DNA from: Novosphingobium sp. 9
GTDB taxonomy: Bacteria; Pseudomonadota; Alphaproteobacteria; Sphingomonadales; Sphingomonadaceae
Reading direction: 5' to 3'
Length of the DNA: 64,000 nt
NCBI RefSeq assembly: GCF_025340265.1
Contig: NZ_CP022707.1
Location: 186,001-250,000, forward strand
Part shown: piece by piece, positions 1-11,348 of the stretch
Numbering within the stretch: position 1 is the first letter of the stretch
Layout: every line of letters begins with the position of its first letter
Program-made: the position numbers and the translations under genes
Notes under the pieces: model-generated
What the model saw: the letters and a program-made list of their open reading frames with translations, nothing else
The model's database searches: none
What the model was told of the DNA's origin: nothing

Positions 1-16
1 TCATGACCGCGCCGCC

Positions 17-45
17 TTGAACTATACAGCATTACTGTATATATT
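17..45 (+). promoter_or_regulatory. sigma70-type promoter with palindromic operator in its spacer
   Basis: A TTGAAC box at 17-22 and a TATATT box at 40-45 are separated by exactly 17 bases. The spacer is almost filled by a perfect 7-bp inverted repeat, TATACAG-CATTA-CTGTATA (23-41). The arrangement suggests a promoter for the gene at 82 that a dimeric repressor could occlude. The MarR-type regulator convergent with that gene is one candidate. An ATG on the minus strand at 4-2 might begin a divergent gene outside the window, which could also use this site. Confidence 0.55.
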
Positions 46-81
46 GAACCTCGTCCCATTCCCCGGAGACGAGAGACCCGC

Positions 82-501
82 ATGACCCAGCCTACACCCA
101 AGGACATCGTCCGTCGCTTCAACACCGATGTCATCCAGAAGGCCGACCGCGCCGCGTTCGAGGCGATCATGGCGCCCGATTACGTCAACCGCACCGCGCC
201 GCCGGGCTCGCCGAACGATCTGGAAAGCATCTGGCAGACCTTCATGGGCCTGCATTCGGCGTTCAGCGACCTGACCGTGCACATCCATGACATGTTCGCC
301 GAAGGAAACGTGGTCACGACCCGCAAGACGATCACCGGCACCCACACCGGCAAGCTGATGGATATCGAGCCCAAGGGCGGCGCGCTCTCGGTCGACATCA
401 TCGATATCGTGCGCGTGGCCGATGGTCGCTATGCCGAGCATTGGGGCGTCACCACGCTGCCGCAGGCGCTCGCGGCACTGCGCGAAGGCGCGGCGGCCTA
501 A
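82..501 (+). CDS. SnoaL-like / ester cyclase family protein
   Basis: A 139-residue protein with the NTF2-like fold of the SnoaL polyketide-cyclase family: an N-terminal helix (DIVRRFNTDVIQ), a DLTVHIHDMFAEGNVV strand region, a RKTITGTHTG strand and a C-terminal DGRYAEHWGV strand. Bacterial members are mostly small soluble proteins with unknown or detoxifying roles, so the substrate cannot be named. GGAGACGAGAG lies just upstream of ATG 82, and a clear promoter precedes it. The 3' end overlaps the stop of the convergent MarR gene by 4 bp. Confidence 0.75.
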   Translation: MTQPTPKDIVRRFNTDVIQKADRAAFEAIMAPDYVNRTAPPGSPNDLESIWQTFMGLHSAFSDLTVHIHDMFAEGNVVTTRKTITGTHTGKLMDIEPKGGALSVDIIDIVRVADGRYAEHWGVTTLPQALAALREGAAA

Positions 502-971
502 CTTCCGGCACTTCCCGCCGCGATACGCTCCAGCAGGGGTATCGCGGCGTGGAGCTGCGCCTGTTCCGCCTCGCTGAGCGCCTCGCGAATCCGGCCACCG
601 ATGCGCGCGATGCGGATCGCCCGTGCGCGCTCGACTTCAGCCTGACCCGCCGCCGACAGCGCATAGAGCCGGCTGCGCCCGTCCGCCGGATCGGGCATGC
701 CCTCGACCCAGCCCGCCGCCTCCATCTGCGCGACGACCAGCCGCATCGTCTGGTGGCGCACGCCGCGCCGCTCGGCCATGGCGGCAACGTTCATCGCACC
801 CTCGCGCTCCAGCAGGCCGAGCGTGTCGGACTGGGCGGTCTTCTCACCCCCCGGCATCGCCCGGACCGCGCGCACCAGCGTACCGACGACACGGCGCAGA
901 TCGTCCGCGAGCGCCTCTGCCCTGTCGCCATCCCCGCCCCGGCCTTCCCTGCCGCCCTGCTGCCTGTTCAT
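498..971 (-). CDS. MarR family transcriptional regulator
   Basis: A winged helix-turn-helix regulator of MarR type. The DNA-binding core reads SDTLGLLEREGAMNVAAMAE then RRGVRHQTMRLVVAQMEAAG, followed by a wing with the typical DPADGRSRLYALSAAG. A C-terminal dimerisation helix follows. The frame stays open to an ATG at 1034; the ATG at 971 gives 157 residues, a normal MarR length, and is preferred, though neither start has a strong ribosome binding site. It converges on the SnoaL-like gene and may control it through the palindrome at 23-41 (inference). Confidence 0.8.
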   Translation of the reverse strand: MNRQQGGREGRGGDGDRAEALADDLRRVVGTLVRAVRAMPGGEKTAQSDTLGLLEREGAMNVAAMAERRGVRHQTMRLVVAQMEAAGWVEGMPDPADGRSRLYALSAAGQAEVERARAIRIARIGGRIREALSEAEQAQLHAAIPLLERIAAGSAGS

Positions 972-1131
972 GCCCAACGTCCACACCATCGAATTACCGG
1001 GCTCGCTGATGCCCCAAAGCATGCGTGCAGGCAAACCGCGACGGTCACAGGCGACGATGCGCTCTGCAGGACGGACAGGCCGCCCGCATCGCTTGTGGAA
1101 AAGGCACGCCTCAGCGCCGGTTTCGCTTTAG

Positions 1132-3729
<2,598 letters not shown>

Positions 3730-3753
3730 GTTCTTCAGGTTTCCGCAAAAACG

Positions 3754-3793
3754 AAAAGGGCCTGCCGGGAGGATATCCCGGCAGGCCCTTTTT
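3754..3793 (+). terminator. Rho-independent terminator of gyrB
   Basis: A perfect 17-bp stem (3754-3770 with 3776-3792), a GGATA loop and a T tail lie 25 bp after the gyrB stop. The A run on the other side makes it usable for the convergent mscS transcript as well. Confidence 0.9.
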
Positions 3794-3809
3794 CATGAGG
3801 CCAGAGCGG

Positions 3810-3866
3810 TCTTAGCCTGCCTCTAGCCTATCTTTAGCCTACCTCTAGCCCCGTCTTAGCCTGCCT
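3810..3866. repeat. imperfect tandem TAGCC repeat
   Basis: Five imperfect 10-12-base units around (T/C)TTAGCCTGCC or TCTAGCCTACC lie between the gyrB terminator and the mscS stop codon. The first and last units share CTTAGCCTGCC. A related string (CCTCTAGCC on the minus strand) recurs near 15093-15130. No function is apparent. Confidence 0.6.
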
Positions 3867-5105
3867 TCAGTCCGCCTTGGCTTCGGGTGTCTGCGCGGCA
3901 GACGCGGCGGCAGCGAGAGCGGCGGATTTCTGCGGCCAGGGCGTGACCGGCTGCCCGTTCGGGGCGTTGAAATAGGTGGTTTGCGTCGGATAGGCGAAGA
4001 CGATGCCTTCCTCTGCAAAACGCTTCACGATCGACACGACAAGGCGATCGCGCAAGGGGTGGGCGATGGACCAGTCCCGCCCCGGCACGTCCACCAGCAG
4101 CGTGTAATCGAGCGAGCTGGCACCGAAGTTCTCGAACCCGGCGCGCGAAGGCGTTCCCCCCTCGGCCACGACCAGTTCCTTGAGCATGTCGGGAATGCGC
4201 GCCAGCGTCTCGGGCGGGGTCTCGTAGGCGACACCGATGGCGAACGGCAGGCGGATGTGATCGCGCCCGGCAACGTTGAAAATTGTCTTTTCCAAGAGGT
4301 TCTTGTTCGCGATCACCATCAGTTCGCCGGTATAGGCGCGGATGCGGGTGGACTTCATGCCGATGGTCTCGACCGTACCCGAGAAGGTATCGAACGTCAC
4401 CGCATCGCCGCGCCCGAACGGCCGGTCGAAGATAATGGCCAGCGCCGCGAACAGGTCTGCGAAGATGCCCTGCGCGGCAAGGCCGATGGCGATACCGCCG
4501 ACGCCAAGGCCGGCGACCAGCCCGGTGACATTGACGCCCAGATTGTCGAGCAGCACCACGCCCGCAATGGCGAACACCGCGAAGCTGACAAGGAGGCGGA
4601 TCAGCCCCATCGCATTCATCACCGCCTCGCCCTTGAAGTTCTCGGACGAAGTGCGGTGCTCGATGGCGCCCAGGATGATCTCGCGCGCCCAGATCGCGCA
4701 CTGGATCACCGCGGCGATCGTGAACAGGAACGCCACCAGCTTGTCGAGCCAGCCGGGCGTTCCCGCGTAGTTGTCGACCACGCGGATCGCCACCATCACG
4801 ATGAAATAATTGGTGGTTTTGGTAATCGCCTTGCCGACGATGGCCAGCCAGTTGCGCCGGGCATCCTCTTCACGGATCAGGCGATGGCCGAACCGCCGCG
4901 CCGCCGTCAGCGCAAAGGCGATGGCGACGGCGACGATACCCGCGATCAGGATCTGGAGCCAGTAATCGCCGATCCAGTCCATCACCGACTTGGAGAAATG
5001 ATGGAACATCTGCTCGGGCGTATAGTGCGGCCCGGCGGGTGCCGGTGCAGCGGCGGCAGTAGCCGTGCTCGTGGGGGCTGGGGCGGTGGCGGCGGTGGCT
5101 GTCAT
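3867..5105 (-). CDS. MscS family mechanosensitive ion channel
   Basis: A small-conductance mechanosensitive channel of the inner membrane, which releases solutes on hypo-osmotic shock. After a low-complexity Ala/Pro/Thr N terminus, hydrophobic helices lie near residues 50-68, 98-116, 122-142 and 167-187. The pore helix region around 195-215 (GLGVGGIAIGLAAQGI) carries the Gly/Ala packing pattern of MscS TM3. FDRPFGRGD and MVIANKNLLEKTI mark the beta domain, and an Ala-rich tail ends the 412-residue protein. It is longer than E. coli MscS because of extra N-terminal helices. Confidence 0.88.
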   Translation of the reverse strand: MTATAATAPAPTSTATAAAAPAPAGPHYTPEQMFHHFSKSVMDWIGDYWLQILIAGIVAVAIAFALTAARRFGHRLIREEDARRNWLAIVGKAITKTTNYFIVMVAIRVVDNYAGTPGWLDKLVAFLFTIAAVIQCAIWAREIILGAIEHRTSSENFKGEAVMNAMGLIRLLVSFAVFAIAGVVLLDNLGVNVTGLVAGLGVGGIAIGLAAQGIFADLFAALAIIFDRPFGRGDAVTFDTFSGTVETIGMKSTRIRAYTGELMVIANKNLLEKTIFNVAGRDHIRLPFAIGVAYETPPETLARIPDMLKELVVAEGGTPSRAGFENFGASSLDYTLLVDVPGRDWSIAHPLRDRLVVSIVKRFAEEGIVFAYPTQTTYFNAPNGQPVTPWPQKSAALAAAASAAQTPEAKAD

Positions 5106-5330
5106 CGTCGGCCTTTCGGGTGCATTTCAGAACGGTATCGCGAAAACGGACGGCAGTTTCAGGCGCCCGCCGTGTCCCGAAAGACAATGCAGCGCCCGGC
5201 GTCAAGGTTCCGCTCAAAGGTTTGCAGCGCAACGATCCACCTGCCCGACAGACCGTTTGGCGTGGTTCTGGACCAACCTGCGAGCACCTGATAGTCCAGC
5301 TGGCCCCCACCTGTCGCGAAAGGAATGCCC

Positions 5331-5735
5331 ATGGCCCGCAGCTTCGGCGCAGCCCCGAGCATCGAGGATTTTGAGTTCCTCGCTCAAACGGCCTTCCACC
5401 GGATTCCCGCCCCTTTCGCCAAACACCTCGGCGGCATAACCGTCAGCGTCGAAGAATTCGCCGACGACGAGACGCTGAATGCCCTTGGCATCGAGGATGG
5501 CTGGGAACTCACCGGCCTTTATCATGGGCGCCCCATGGAGGACGAAACCATCTGGAACGCGGGGGAGGAGCGGCCGCACATCACGCTTTACCGCCAGCCC
5601 CTGCTTGCCGAATGGTGCGAAAGCGGCGTGACGCTCGATGCGCTCGTAACGCATGTGGTGATCCACGAGGTCGGCCATCACTTCGGCCTTAGCGACGAAC
5701 AGATGCATGCGCTGGAGGCGGCATCAGGCGACTGA
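5331..5735 (+). CDS. metallopeptidase family protein (zincin-like, DUF1025 type)
   Basis: A small protein with a zinc-protease motif, HEVGHHFGLSD, near the C terminus, as in the minimal zincin family PF06262. The two histidines and the glutamate of HExxH are present, with the third ligand probably in the following segment. An in-frame ATG at 5325 sits directly against the GAAAGGA ribosome binding site (5318-5324), whereas the ATG at 5331 is at proper spacing and is preferred (134 residues). The natural substrate of this family is not established. It has its own intergenic region and no operon partner. Confidence 0.82.
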   Translation: MARSFGAAPSIEDFEFLAQTAFHRIPAPFAKHLGGITVSVEEFADDETLNALGIEDGWELTGLYHGRPMEDETIWNAGEERPHITLYRQPLLAEWCESGVTLDALVTHVVIHEVGHHFGLSDEQMHALEAASGD

Positions 5736-5858
5736 ACGCCGCTGAAATGTCACGCAACACGCGTTGATCCGCCCTGCATTTGCGTGCAGGAGCAAGGCAT
5801 CCATCCCATTTTCCCGTGAACCCGTCGCGGGATGCCGACCATTCGGGGAATGCCTGAG

Positions 5859-7688
5859 ATGAAATCCCGCCTGCGCCCAGTTTCTGCATCTGCGCCTACC
5901 TTTACCGCCCTTGCGCCTGCCCTGCTCTCCACCGCACTCGTCGCCCTGCTGGCGGGCTGCGCCACACCGCCCAGAAGCGCCGCGCCTGCCCCCGCTGAAG
6001 CGAAAGCGGACAGCAGCCCCGTCACTGTCGGCATCCTCGCCTTCAACGACTTCCACGGCAACATCGAGGCGCCGCATCAGGCGGTGATGGCGCCCGATGG
6101 CAAGGGCGGGACGATGGCGGTCCCGGCGGGCGGCGCAGCCTGGCTTGGCGCCACGCTCGAACACCTGCGCAAGGACTATACCTATAGCCTGACCGTGGCG
6201 GCGGGCGACATCATCAGCGCCTCGCCGCTCAGCTCCGCGCTGTTCGTGGACGAGCCGACCATCGGCGTGATGAACCGCATCGGCCTCGACATCACCTCGA
6301 TCGGCAACCACGAATTCGACCGCGGCATCAAGGAACTGCACCGCGACCAGTTCGGCGGCTGCGAGAAGAACACGCTGCGCCAGCCCTGCCAACTTGAGCA
6401 GTTCGGCGGCGCCAAGTTCGAGTACCTTGCCGCCAATGCGGTGATGCCGGACGGCAGCACGCTGTTCCCCGCCACCGCCATCCGCAGCTTCGGCGAAGGC
6501 GCGCGCAAGGTGACGATCGGCTTCATCGGCCTGACGCTGAAGGACACTGCCGATCTCGTTTCCTCGCAAGGCCTGCAGGGCCTGCGCTTCGTCGACGAAG
6601 CCAGCACGATCAACGCGCTGGTGCCCAAGCTGAAGGCGCAAGGTGCCGATGCCGTCGTGGTGCTGATCCATCAGGGCGGTGCGCAAAGCGGCAAGGAGCA
6701 CGATCCCAGCGCCTGCGCAGGCTTCGACGGCGCTATCGAGCCGATCCTTGCGAAACTGGACCCGCGCGTCGATCTGGTGGTCTCGGGACATACCCATCAG
6801 GACTATGTATGCAACTCGGGTGCGATCGATCCGCAGCATCCGGTGCTGCTGACCAGCGCCGGGCTCTACGGCAAGGAAGTGACTGACATCACGCTCAAGA
6901 TCGACCCGGTGACGCACAAGGTCGTCGGCAAGAGCGCGCACAACGTGATCGTCCAGAGCCCGGCCTATCAGGGCAAGGACGGTCTTGTCGCCAATACCGA
7001 CCATTACCCGCAGCTCGCCCCCGACCAGCAGGTGGCGGCCTATGTCGAACGCTACGCCGCCGCCGCCCGCACACAGGCGCAGCGTCCGGTCGGCCATCTG
7101 GCGGGCATGGTCTCTTCGCCCGACAGCGGCATCGCCGGAGGCGGCACGCTCGGCAGCCTGATCGCCGATGCCCAGCTTGACGCCACCCGGAGCGCAGGCG
7201 CGCAGATCGCCTTCACCAACGCCTTCGGCATTCGCGCCCCGCATATGCTGGCACCCGCCAAGGATGGCTCGCTCACCTATCAGCAGATCTACGCGGTCCA
7301 GCCCTTCGGCAACGTGCTCGTCACCAAGTCGCTGACCGGGGCCGAGATCAAGACCCTGCTGGAGGAAGGCTACGACGACGACCAGCCGCACCAGTCGCTC
7401 GTGCCCAGCCATGGTTTCGCCTATAGCTTCGACCTGTCGAAGCCGATCGGCGCGCGCGTGGTGAAGATCACGCTGGACGGCAAGCCGCTCGATCCCGCGA
7501 AGACCTATCGCGTCACCACCAACACCTTCCTGTCGAACGGCGGTGACAGCTTCGGTGAACTGGCAAAGATTTCCGGCGGGACGATCGGCATGAACGATCT
7601 CGACGCGCTGGAAGCATGGCTCGCCGCCGTGCCGATGCGCGCAGTGCCAACCGAGACGCGTGTCACTCAGATCGGGACCGGCAAGTAA
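5859..7688 (+). CDS. bifunctional metallophosphatase/5'-nucleotidase, predicted lipoprotein
   Basis: A UshA-like exported nucleotidase. The N terminus has basic residues, a hydrophobic stretch and a lipobox LLAGC (Cys34 counting from ATG 5859). The calcineurin-like phosphoesterase domain shows the metal-binding motifs FNDFHGNIE, GNHEFDRG and SGHTHQDY. The C-terminal 5'-nucleotidase domain includes LGSLIADAQLDATR, FTNAFGIRAP and YTVQPFGN-type segments, and the end has FLSNGGDSF. In-frame ATGs at 5832 and 5850 lie upstream; 5859 gives the standard lipoprotein leader and has GGGGA at suitable spacing. Likely role: periplasmic or outer-membrane-anchored nucleotide scavenging. Confidence 0.88.
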   Translation: MKSRLRPVSASAPTFTALAPALLSTALVALLAGCATPPRSAAPAPAEAKADSSPVTVGILAFNDFHGNIEAPHQAVMAPDGKGGTMAVPAGGAAWLGATLEHLRKDYTYSLTVAAGDIISASPLSSALFVDEPTIGVMNRIGLDITSIGNHEFDRGIKELHRDQFGGCEKNTLRQPCQLEQFGGAKFEYLAANAVMPDGSTLFPATAIRSFGEGARKVTIGFIGLTLKDTADLVSSQGLQGLRFVDEASTINALVPKLKAQGADAVVVLIHQGGAQSGKEHDPSACAGFDGAIEPILAKLDPRVDLVVSGHTHQDYVCNSGAIDPQHPVLLTSAGLYGKEVTDITLKIDPVTHKVVGKSAHNVIVQSPAYQGKDGLVANTDHYPQLAPDQQVAAYVERYAAAARTQAQRPVGHLAGMVSSPDSGIAGGGTLGSLIADAQLDATRSAGAQIAFTNAFGIRAPHMLAPAKDGSLTYQQIYAVQPFGNVLVTKSLTGAEIKTLLEEGYDDDQPHQSLVPSHGFAYSFDLSKPIGARVVKITLDGKPLDPAKTYRVTTNTFLSNGGDSFGELAKISGGTIGMNDLDALEAWLAAVPMRAVPTETRVTQIGTGK

Positions 7689-7696
7689 GCGGTACA

Positions 7697-7730
7697 AGAA
7701 AGGCCGGGAAGTCCGCTTCCCGGCCTTTCT
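7697..7730. terminator. bidirectional Rho-independent terminator
   Basis: A perfect 15-bp stem (7697-7711 with 7716-7730) with a TCCG loop sits between the stop codons of the convergent nucleotidase and ubiA genes. An A-rich start and T-rich end allow use in both directions. Confidence 0.88.
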
Positions 7731-7737
7731 TTATGTC

Positions 7738-8682
7738 TCAATGCATTCCAGCGTTGCCGACGACCCAGCAGGCCAGCGCCATCAGCAAACCAAGGTCGCG
7801 GTTCGAGCGGAAGCGCGCCAGTGCGTTGCCGCCGTCGTCGGGCTTGAGCGTCACCACTTGCGCGCCCAGATGCAGCGCCACCGGCGCGAGGCCGAGGAAG
7901 GCCACCCAGTCGCCCCGGATCAGCCAGAACGACAGCGCCCAGAACGCGACAGAGGCAGCATAGAACAGCCCCACACCGGGCCTGACCCACTGCCCCATGC
8001 GCAGCGCGGACGAGCGGATGCCGATCATCGCGTCATCCTCGCGATCCTGCAGGGCGTAGATCGTATCGTAGCCGATGCACCAGGTGATCGCCCCGGCATA
8101 GAGCGCCAGCAGCGCGCCGATGTTGTCGCCCCGGATCTCGATCCAGCCAACCAGCGCGCCCCATGTGAAGACCATGCCCAACCATGCCTGCGGCCACCAG
8201 GTGATCCGCTTCATGTAGGGATAGGCGGCAACAAGGCCGAGGCTTGCCAGCGCCATGACCTCGGCCTGCCAGCGCAACTGCACCAGCACCACCAGCCCGA
8301 CGAGGCACAGCAGACCCAGCCACAGCGCAGCAGCCTTGCGGCTGACACGGCCGCTCGCCACCGGGCGCTGCGCGGTGCGCGCCACGCGGCGGTCGAGGTC
8401 GGCATCGACGATATCGTTCAGCACGCAGCCTGCGCCGCGCATCGCGATCGAGCCCAGCAGCAGCAGCGCGATCAGGCCGATCCGCGCCTCGCCGCCTGCC
8501 AGCAGCACACCCCAGGCGCAGGGCCAGAACAGCAGCCACCAGCCGATCGGCCGGTCGAACCGGGCGAGCATGGCATAGTCCCGCCAAGGGGCCGGCAGGC
8601 GCCCCACCAGGCCGCGATGCTGCGAGTCCGGGACGAAGGCCGAATTGATAGGGTCTGGCGTATTATTCAGTGTGTCGCTCAC
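7738..8682 (-). CDS. ubiA: 4-hydroxybenzoate polyprenyltransferase
   Basis: An integral membrane prenyltransferase that attaches the polyprenyl tail to 4-hydroxybenzoate in ubiquinone synthesis. Both Asp-rich motifs are visible: NDIVDADLDRRVARTAQRP and YALQDREDDAMIGIRSSA. It has about eight hydrophobic helices and the conserved RPIGWWLLFWPCAWG start of TM1. The GTG at 8682 gives MSDTLNNTPDP... (314 residues); in-frame ATGs at 8718 and 8757 would add an unconserved extension. It is divergent from rsmE. Confidence 0.92.
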   Translation of the reverse strand: MSDTLNNTPDPINSAFVPDSQHRGLVGRLPAPWRDYAMLARFDRPIGWWLLFWPCAWGVLLAGGEARIGLIALLLLGSIAMRGAGCVLNDIVDADLDRRVARTAQRPVASGRVSRKAAALWLGLLCLVGLVVLVQLRWQAEVMALASLGLVAAYPYMKRITWWPQAWLGMVFTWGALVGWIEIRGDNIGALLALYAGAITWCIGYDTIYALQDREDDAMIGIRSSALRMGQWVRPGVGLFYAASVAFWALSFWLIRGDWVAFLGLAPVALHLGAQVVTLKPDDGGNALARFRSNRDLGLLMALACWVVGNAGMH

Positions 8683-8803
8683 ACCGCACGGCCTAGTCCA
8701 TCCGCGCGGCGCTGTCATGGCAAGACTGCGCTCCATCTCCCGCAATACACGTTGCAACGAAGATCGTGACGGCGGCCTGCCCTTACGCTAGAGCCCGAGG
8801 CCT

Positions 8804-9556
8804 ATGGCCGCTACCCCCGCCTGGCCGCCGCGCTCGGCCCCTCGCCTTTTCGTTTCCGGTCCGCTTCTCGCCGGACAGACCCTCGTTATCGAGGGGCAGC
8901 AGGCGCATTACCTTGCCAAGGTGATGCGCGTGGGGAGCGGCGACGCGGTGATCGCCTGCGACAACGCGACCGGCGAATGGGCCTGCATGGTCGCCTCTGC
9001 CGGCAAGCGCGATGTCGTGCTGGAGGTGCGCGACCATCTGCGCGGACGCGAGCAGGTGCCCGACTTCACGCTGTGCGCCGCGCTCCTCAAGAAGCCCAAC
9101 TTCGACCTCGTGCTGGAAAAAGCGACCGAACTGGGCGTGCGGACGATCCAGCCGGTTGTCACCCGCCGCTGCGTGGCGGACAAGCTCAACCCCGAGCGTG
9201 CGCTCACCATCGTCACCGAAGCGGCGGAGCAATGCGCCCGCACCGCGCTGCCCGATCTGGAAGAGCCGGTGAAGCTCGACGCCCTGCTGCGCGACTGGCC
9301 GCAGGACCGTGCGCTGTTCTTCGCCGACGAGACCGGCGGCGCCCCGGCCGCAGAGGTGTTCCGCGCCCACACCGGCCCCGCCGCGCTGCTGGTTGGCCCC
9401 GAAGGCGGGTTTGACGAGGCCGAGCGTGCTGCGATCCGTGCCCTGCCACAGGCCCGTGCGATCACGCTGGGGCCGCGTATCCTGCGCGGCGAGACGGCCA
9501 CGATCGCCGCGCTGGGACTGTGGATGGGCGTCAGTGGCGACTGGACTGGAGACTGA
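8804..9556 (+). CDS. rsmE: 16S rRNA (uracil(1498)-N(3))-methyltransferase
   Basis: A SPOUT-class methyltransferase of 250 residues. The PUA-like N-terminal domain carries AHYLAKVMRVGSGD. The knotted SAM-binding site has LVGPEGGFDEAE (from about 196) and LGPRILRGETAT (from 222). KKPNFDLVLEKATELGV is the family's conserved helix. It methylates U1498 of 16S rRNA. It precedes gshA on the same strand. Confidence 0.94.
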   Translation: MAATPAWPPRSAPRLFVSGPLLAGQTLVIEGQQAHYLAKVMRVGSGDAVIACDNATGEWACMVASAGKRDVVLEVRDHLRGREQVPDFTLCAALLKKPNFDLVLEKATELGVRTIQPVVTRRCVADKLNPERALTIVTEAAEQCARTALPDLEEPVKLDALLRDWPQDRALFFADETGGAPAAEVFRAHTGPAALLVGPEGGFDEAERAAIRALPQARAITLGPRILRGETATIAALGLWMGVSGDWTGD

Positions 9557-9731
9557 ACCGGTTCTTGGCGGAAATCCGTGTCGGAACAGGCGTCAGGCGA
9601 ACAATAAACTGATCGGTATAAAAAACAGTGGCGAAGCGGCGCGGGGCATTCTACCTCCGCGCCATGAGCACCCGTGAGGTATCGGATCGCGACGATCCGC
9701 TGATCGAAAGCATGGACCAGCTGGCCGCCCC

Positions 9732-11036
9732 ATGGCGGCGGGCGAGAAGCCGCGCGAGGCGTGGCGGATCGGGACCGAGCATGAGAAGTTCGTCTACGAC
9801 AAGGCGGATTTCCACGCCCCGTCCTATGACGAGCCCGGCGGCATCCGCGACCTGCTGGACCAGCTCCAGCCCTTCGGATGGAGCCCGATCATCGAGGGCG
9901 ATCATGTCATCGCGCTGAAGGGCGCTGACGGCAACGTCAGTCTGGAACCGGCAGGGCAACTCGAACTCTCGGGCGCCCCGCTGGAGAACCTGCACGAGAC
10001 CTGCGCGGAAACCGGGCGTCACCTTGCCCAGGTGAAGACCATCGGCGACGAGATCGGCAAGGGCTATCTCGGTCTTGGCATGTGGCCGGACAAGACCCGC
10101 GAGGCGCTGCCGATCATGCCCAAGGGCCGCTATGCGATCATGCTGCGGCACATGCCGCGCGTGGGGACCATGGGCCTCGACATGATGCTGCGCACCTGCA
10201 CCATCCAGGTCAACCTCGACTATTCGAGCGAGGCCGACATGGCGCAGAAGTTCCGCACCTCGCTGGCCCTGCAACCGCTGGCGACCGCACTGTTCGCCAA
10301 TTCGCCGTTCACCGAGGGCAAGCCAAACGGCTACCTCTCGTACCGCAGCCACATCTGGTCGGACACCGATCCCGCGCGCACCGGCATGCTGCCGTTCGTC
10401 TTCGAAGACGGCTTCGGCTACGAGCGCTATGTCGACTACATGCTCGACGTGCCGATGTATTTCGTGTTCCGCGACGGCAAGTATATCGACGCTGCCGGTC
10501 TTTCATTCCGTGACTTCCTGAAGGGCGAGCTTTCGGTTCTCCCCGGCGAAAAGCCGCGTCTGTCCGACTGGCAGGATCACCTCTCCACCGCCTTCCCCGA
10601 AGTACGCCTGAAGTCCTTCCTCGAAATGCGGGGCGCCGATGGCGGTCCGTGGAGCCGGATCTGCGCGCTTCCCGCGCTGTGGGTGGGCCTGCTCTACGAC
10701 CAGACCGCGCTCGATGCGGCGTGGGATCTGGTCAAGGGCTGGGACATGGAAGGCCGCGAGACGCTGCGTGCCTCGGTGCCCAAGCTTGGCCTCGATGCAC
10801 CTCTGCCCGGTGGCGGAACACTACGCGACATCGCAGGAGAAGTGATCGACATTGCCCGGTCGGGCCTTGCCGCCCGCGCGCGTCTCAATTCGAGCGGCGA
10901 CAACGAGACCGGCTACCTCGAACCGCTGGCCGAGATCGTGCGCTCAGGCAAGGTGCCTGCACAGCGCCTGCTCGACCTCTACAACGGCGAATGGGGCGGC
11001 GACATTTCACAGGTCTACAAGGTGAAGAGCTTCTGA
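9732..11036 (+). CDS. gshA: glutamate--cysteine ligase (class II, plant type), N terminus out of frame
   Basis: Makes gamma-glutamylcysteine, the first step of glutathione synthesis. WRIGTEHEKFVYD, a YDEPGGIRDLLDQL segment, RYAIMLRHMPRVG and GRYMLDVPM-type blocks identify the class II family common in alphaproteobacteria. The open frame begins at ATG 9732 (434 residues). However, 9664-9731 reads MSTREVSDRDDPLIESMDQL and then AAP in another frame. It would join perfectly to MAAGEKPRE if the CCCC run at 9728-9731 had one more C. The true start is therefore probably ATG 9664, and one base is missing in this sequence. The stop overlaps the ATG of the next gene. Confidence 0.92.
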   Translation: MAAGEKPREAWRIGTEHEKFVYDKADFHAPSYDEPGGIRDLLDQLQPFGWSPIIEGDHVIALKGADGNVSLEPAGQLELSGAPLENLHETCAETGRHLAQVKTIGDEIGKGYLGLGMWPDKTREALPIMPKGRYAIMLRHMPRVGTMGLDMMLRTCTIQVNLDYSSEADMAQKFRTSLALQPLATALFANSPFTEGKPNGYLSYRSHIWSDTDPARTGMLPFVFEDGFGYERYVDYMLDVPMYFVFRDGKYIDAAGLSFRDFLKGELSVLPGEKPRLSDWQDHLSTAFPEVRLKSFLEMRGADGGPWSRICALPALWVGLLYDQTALDAAWDLVKGWDMEGRETLRASVPKLGLDAPLPGGGTLRDIAGEVIDIARSGLAARARLNSSGDNETGYLEPLAEIVRSGKVPAQRLLDLYNGEWGGDISQVYKVKSF

Positions 11037-11338
11037 TGATGATCGTGATCACCGGCCAGTTCCGCATGCCCGTAGCCGTCCGCGATCAGGCGGTCGTGGC
11101 GATGGCCGCCGTCGTTGCCGCGACGCGGGCCGAGGCCGGGTGCCTGCACTATGCCTATGCCGAGGATGTGCTGGAGCCGGGTCTGTTCCGCGTCTCGGAA
11201 ATCTGGGAAAGCCGCGAGGCGCTGACCGCGCACTTCGCCCAGCCGCATATGAAGGTCTGGGGCGAGACCCGCGCCGCGCTCGGCTTCAGCGACCGCGAGA
11301 TCACCGCGCACAGCGTGGAAAGCAGCGAAACGCTCTAA
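11036..11338 (+). CDS. antibiotic biosynthesis monooxygenase (ABM/YgiN-like) family protein
   Basis: A 100-residue dimeric ferredoxin-like ABM domain protein: MMIVITGQFRMP at the N terminus, EAGCLHYAYAEDVLEPGLFRV-type strands, then the signature ESREALTAHFAQPHMKVW. The family includes quinol and aromatic monooxygenases and heme-degrading enzymes; the substrate here is unknown. The start codon overlaps the gshA stop (TGATG), so translation is coupled to gshA and a role in thiol or redox metabolism is possible (inference). Confidence 0.82.
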   Translation: MMIVITGQFRMPVAVRDQAVVAMAAVVAATRAEAGCLHYAYAEDVLEPGLFRVSEIWESREALTAHFAQPHMKVWGETRAALGFSDREITAHSVESSETL

Positions 11339-11348
11339 AAGACCGTTC

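Noticed and set aside
3810..3866. CRISPR-like array in the TAGCC repeats
   Set aside because: Units are 10-12 bases, imperfect and without spacers, and no cas genes are near.
5724..7697. A 657-codon open frame antisense to the 5'-nucleotidase
   Set aside because: It covers the coding strand of a clear lipoprotein nucleotidase and lacks any conserved motif.
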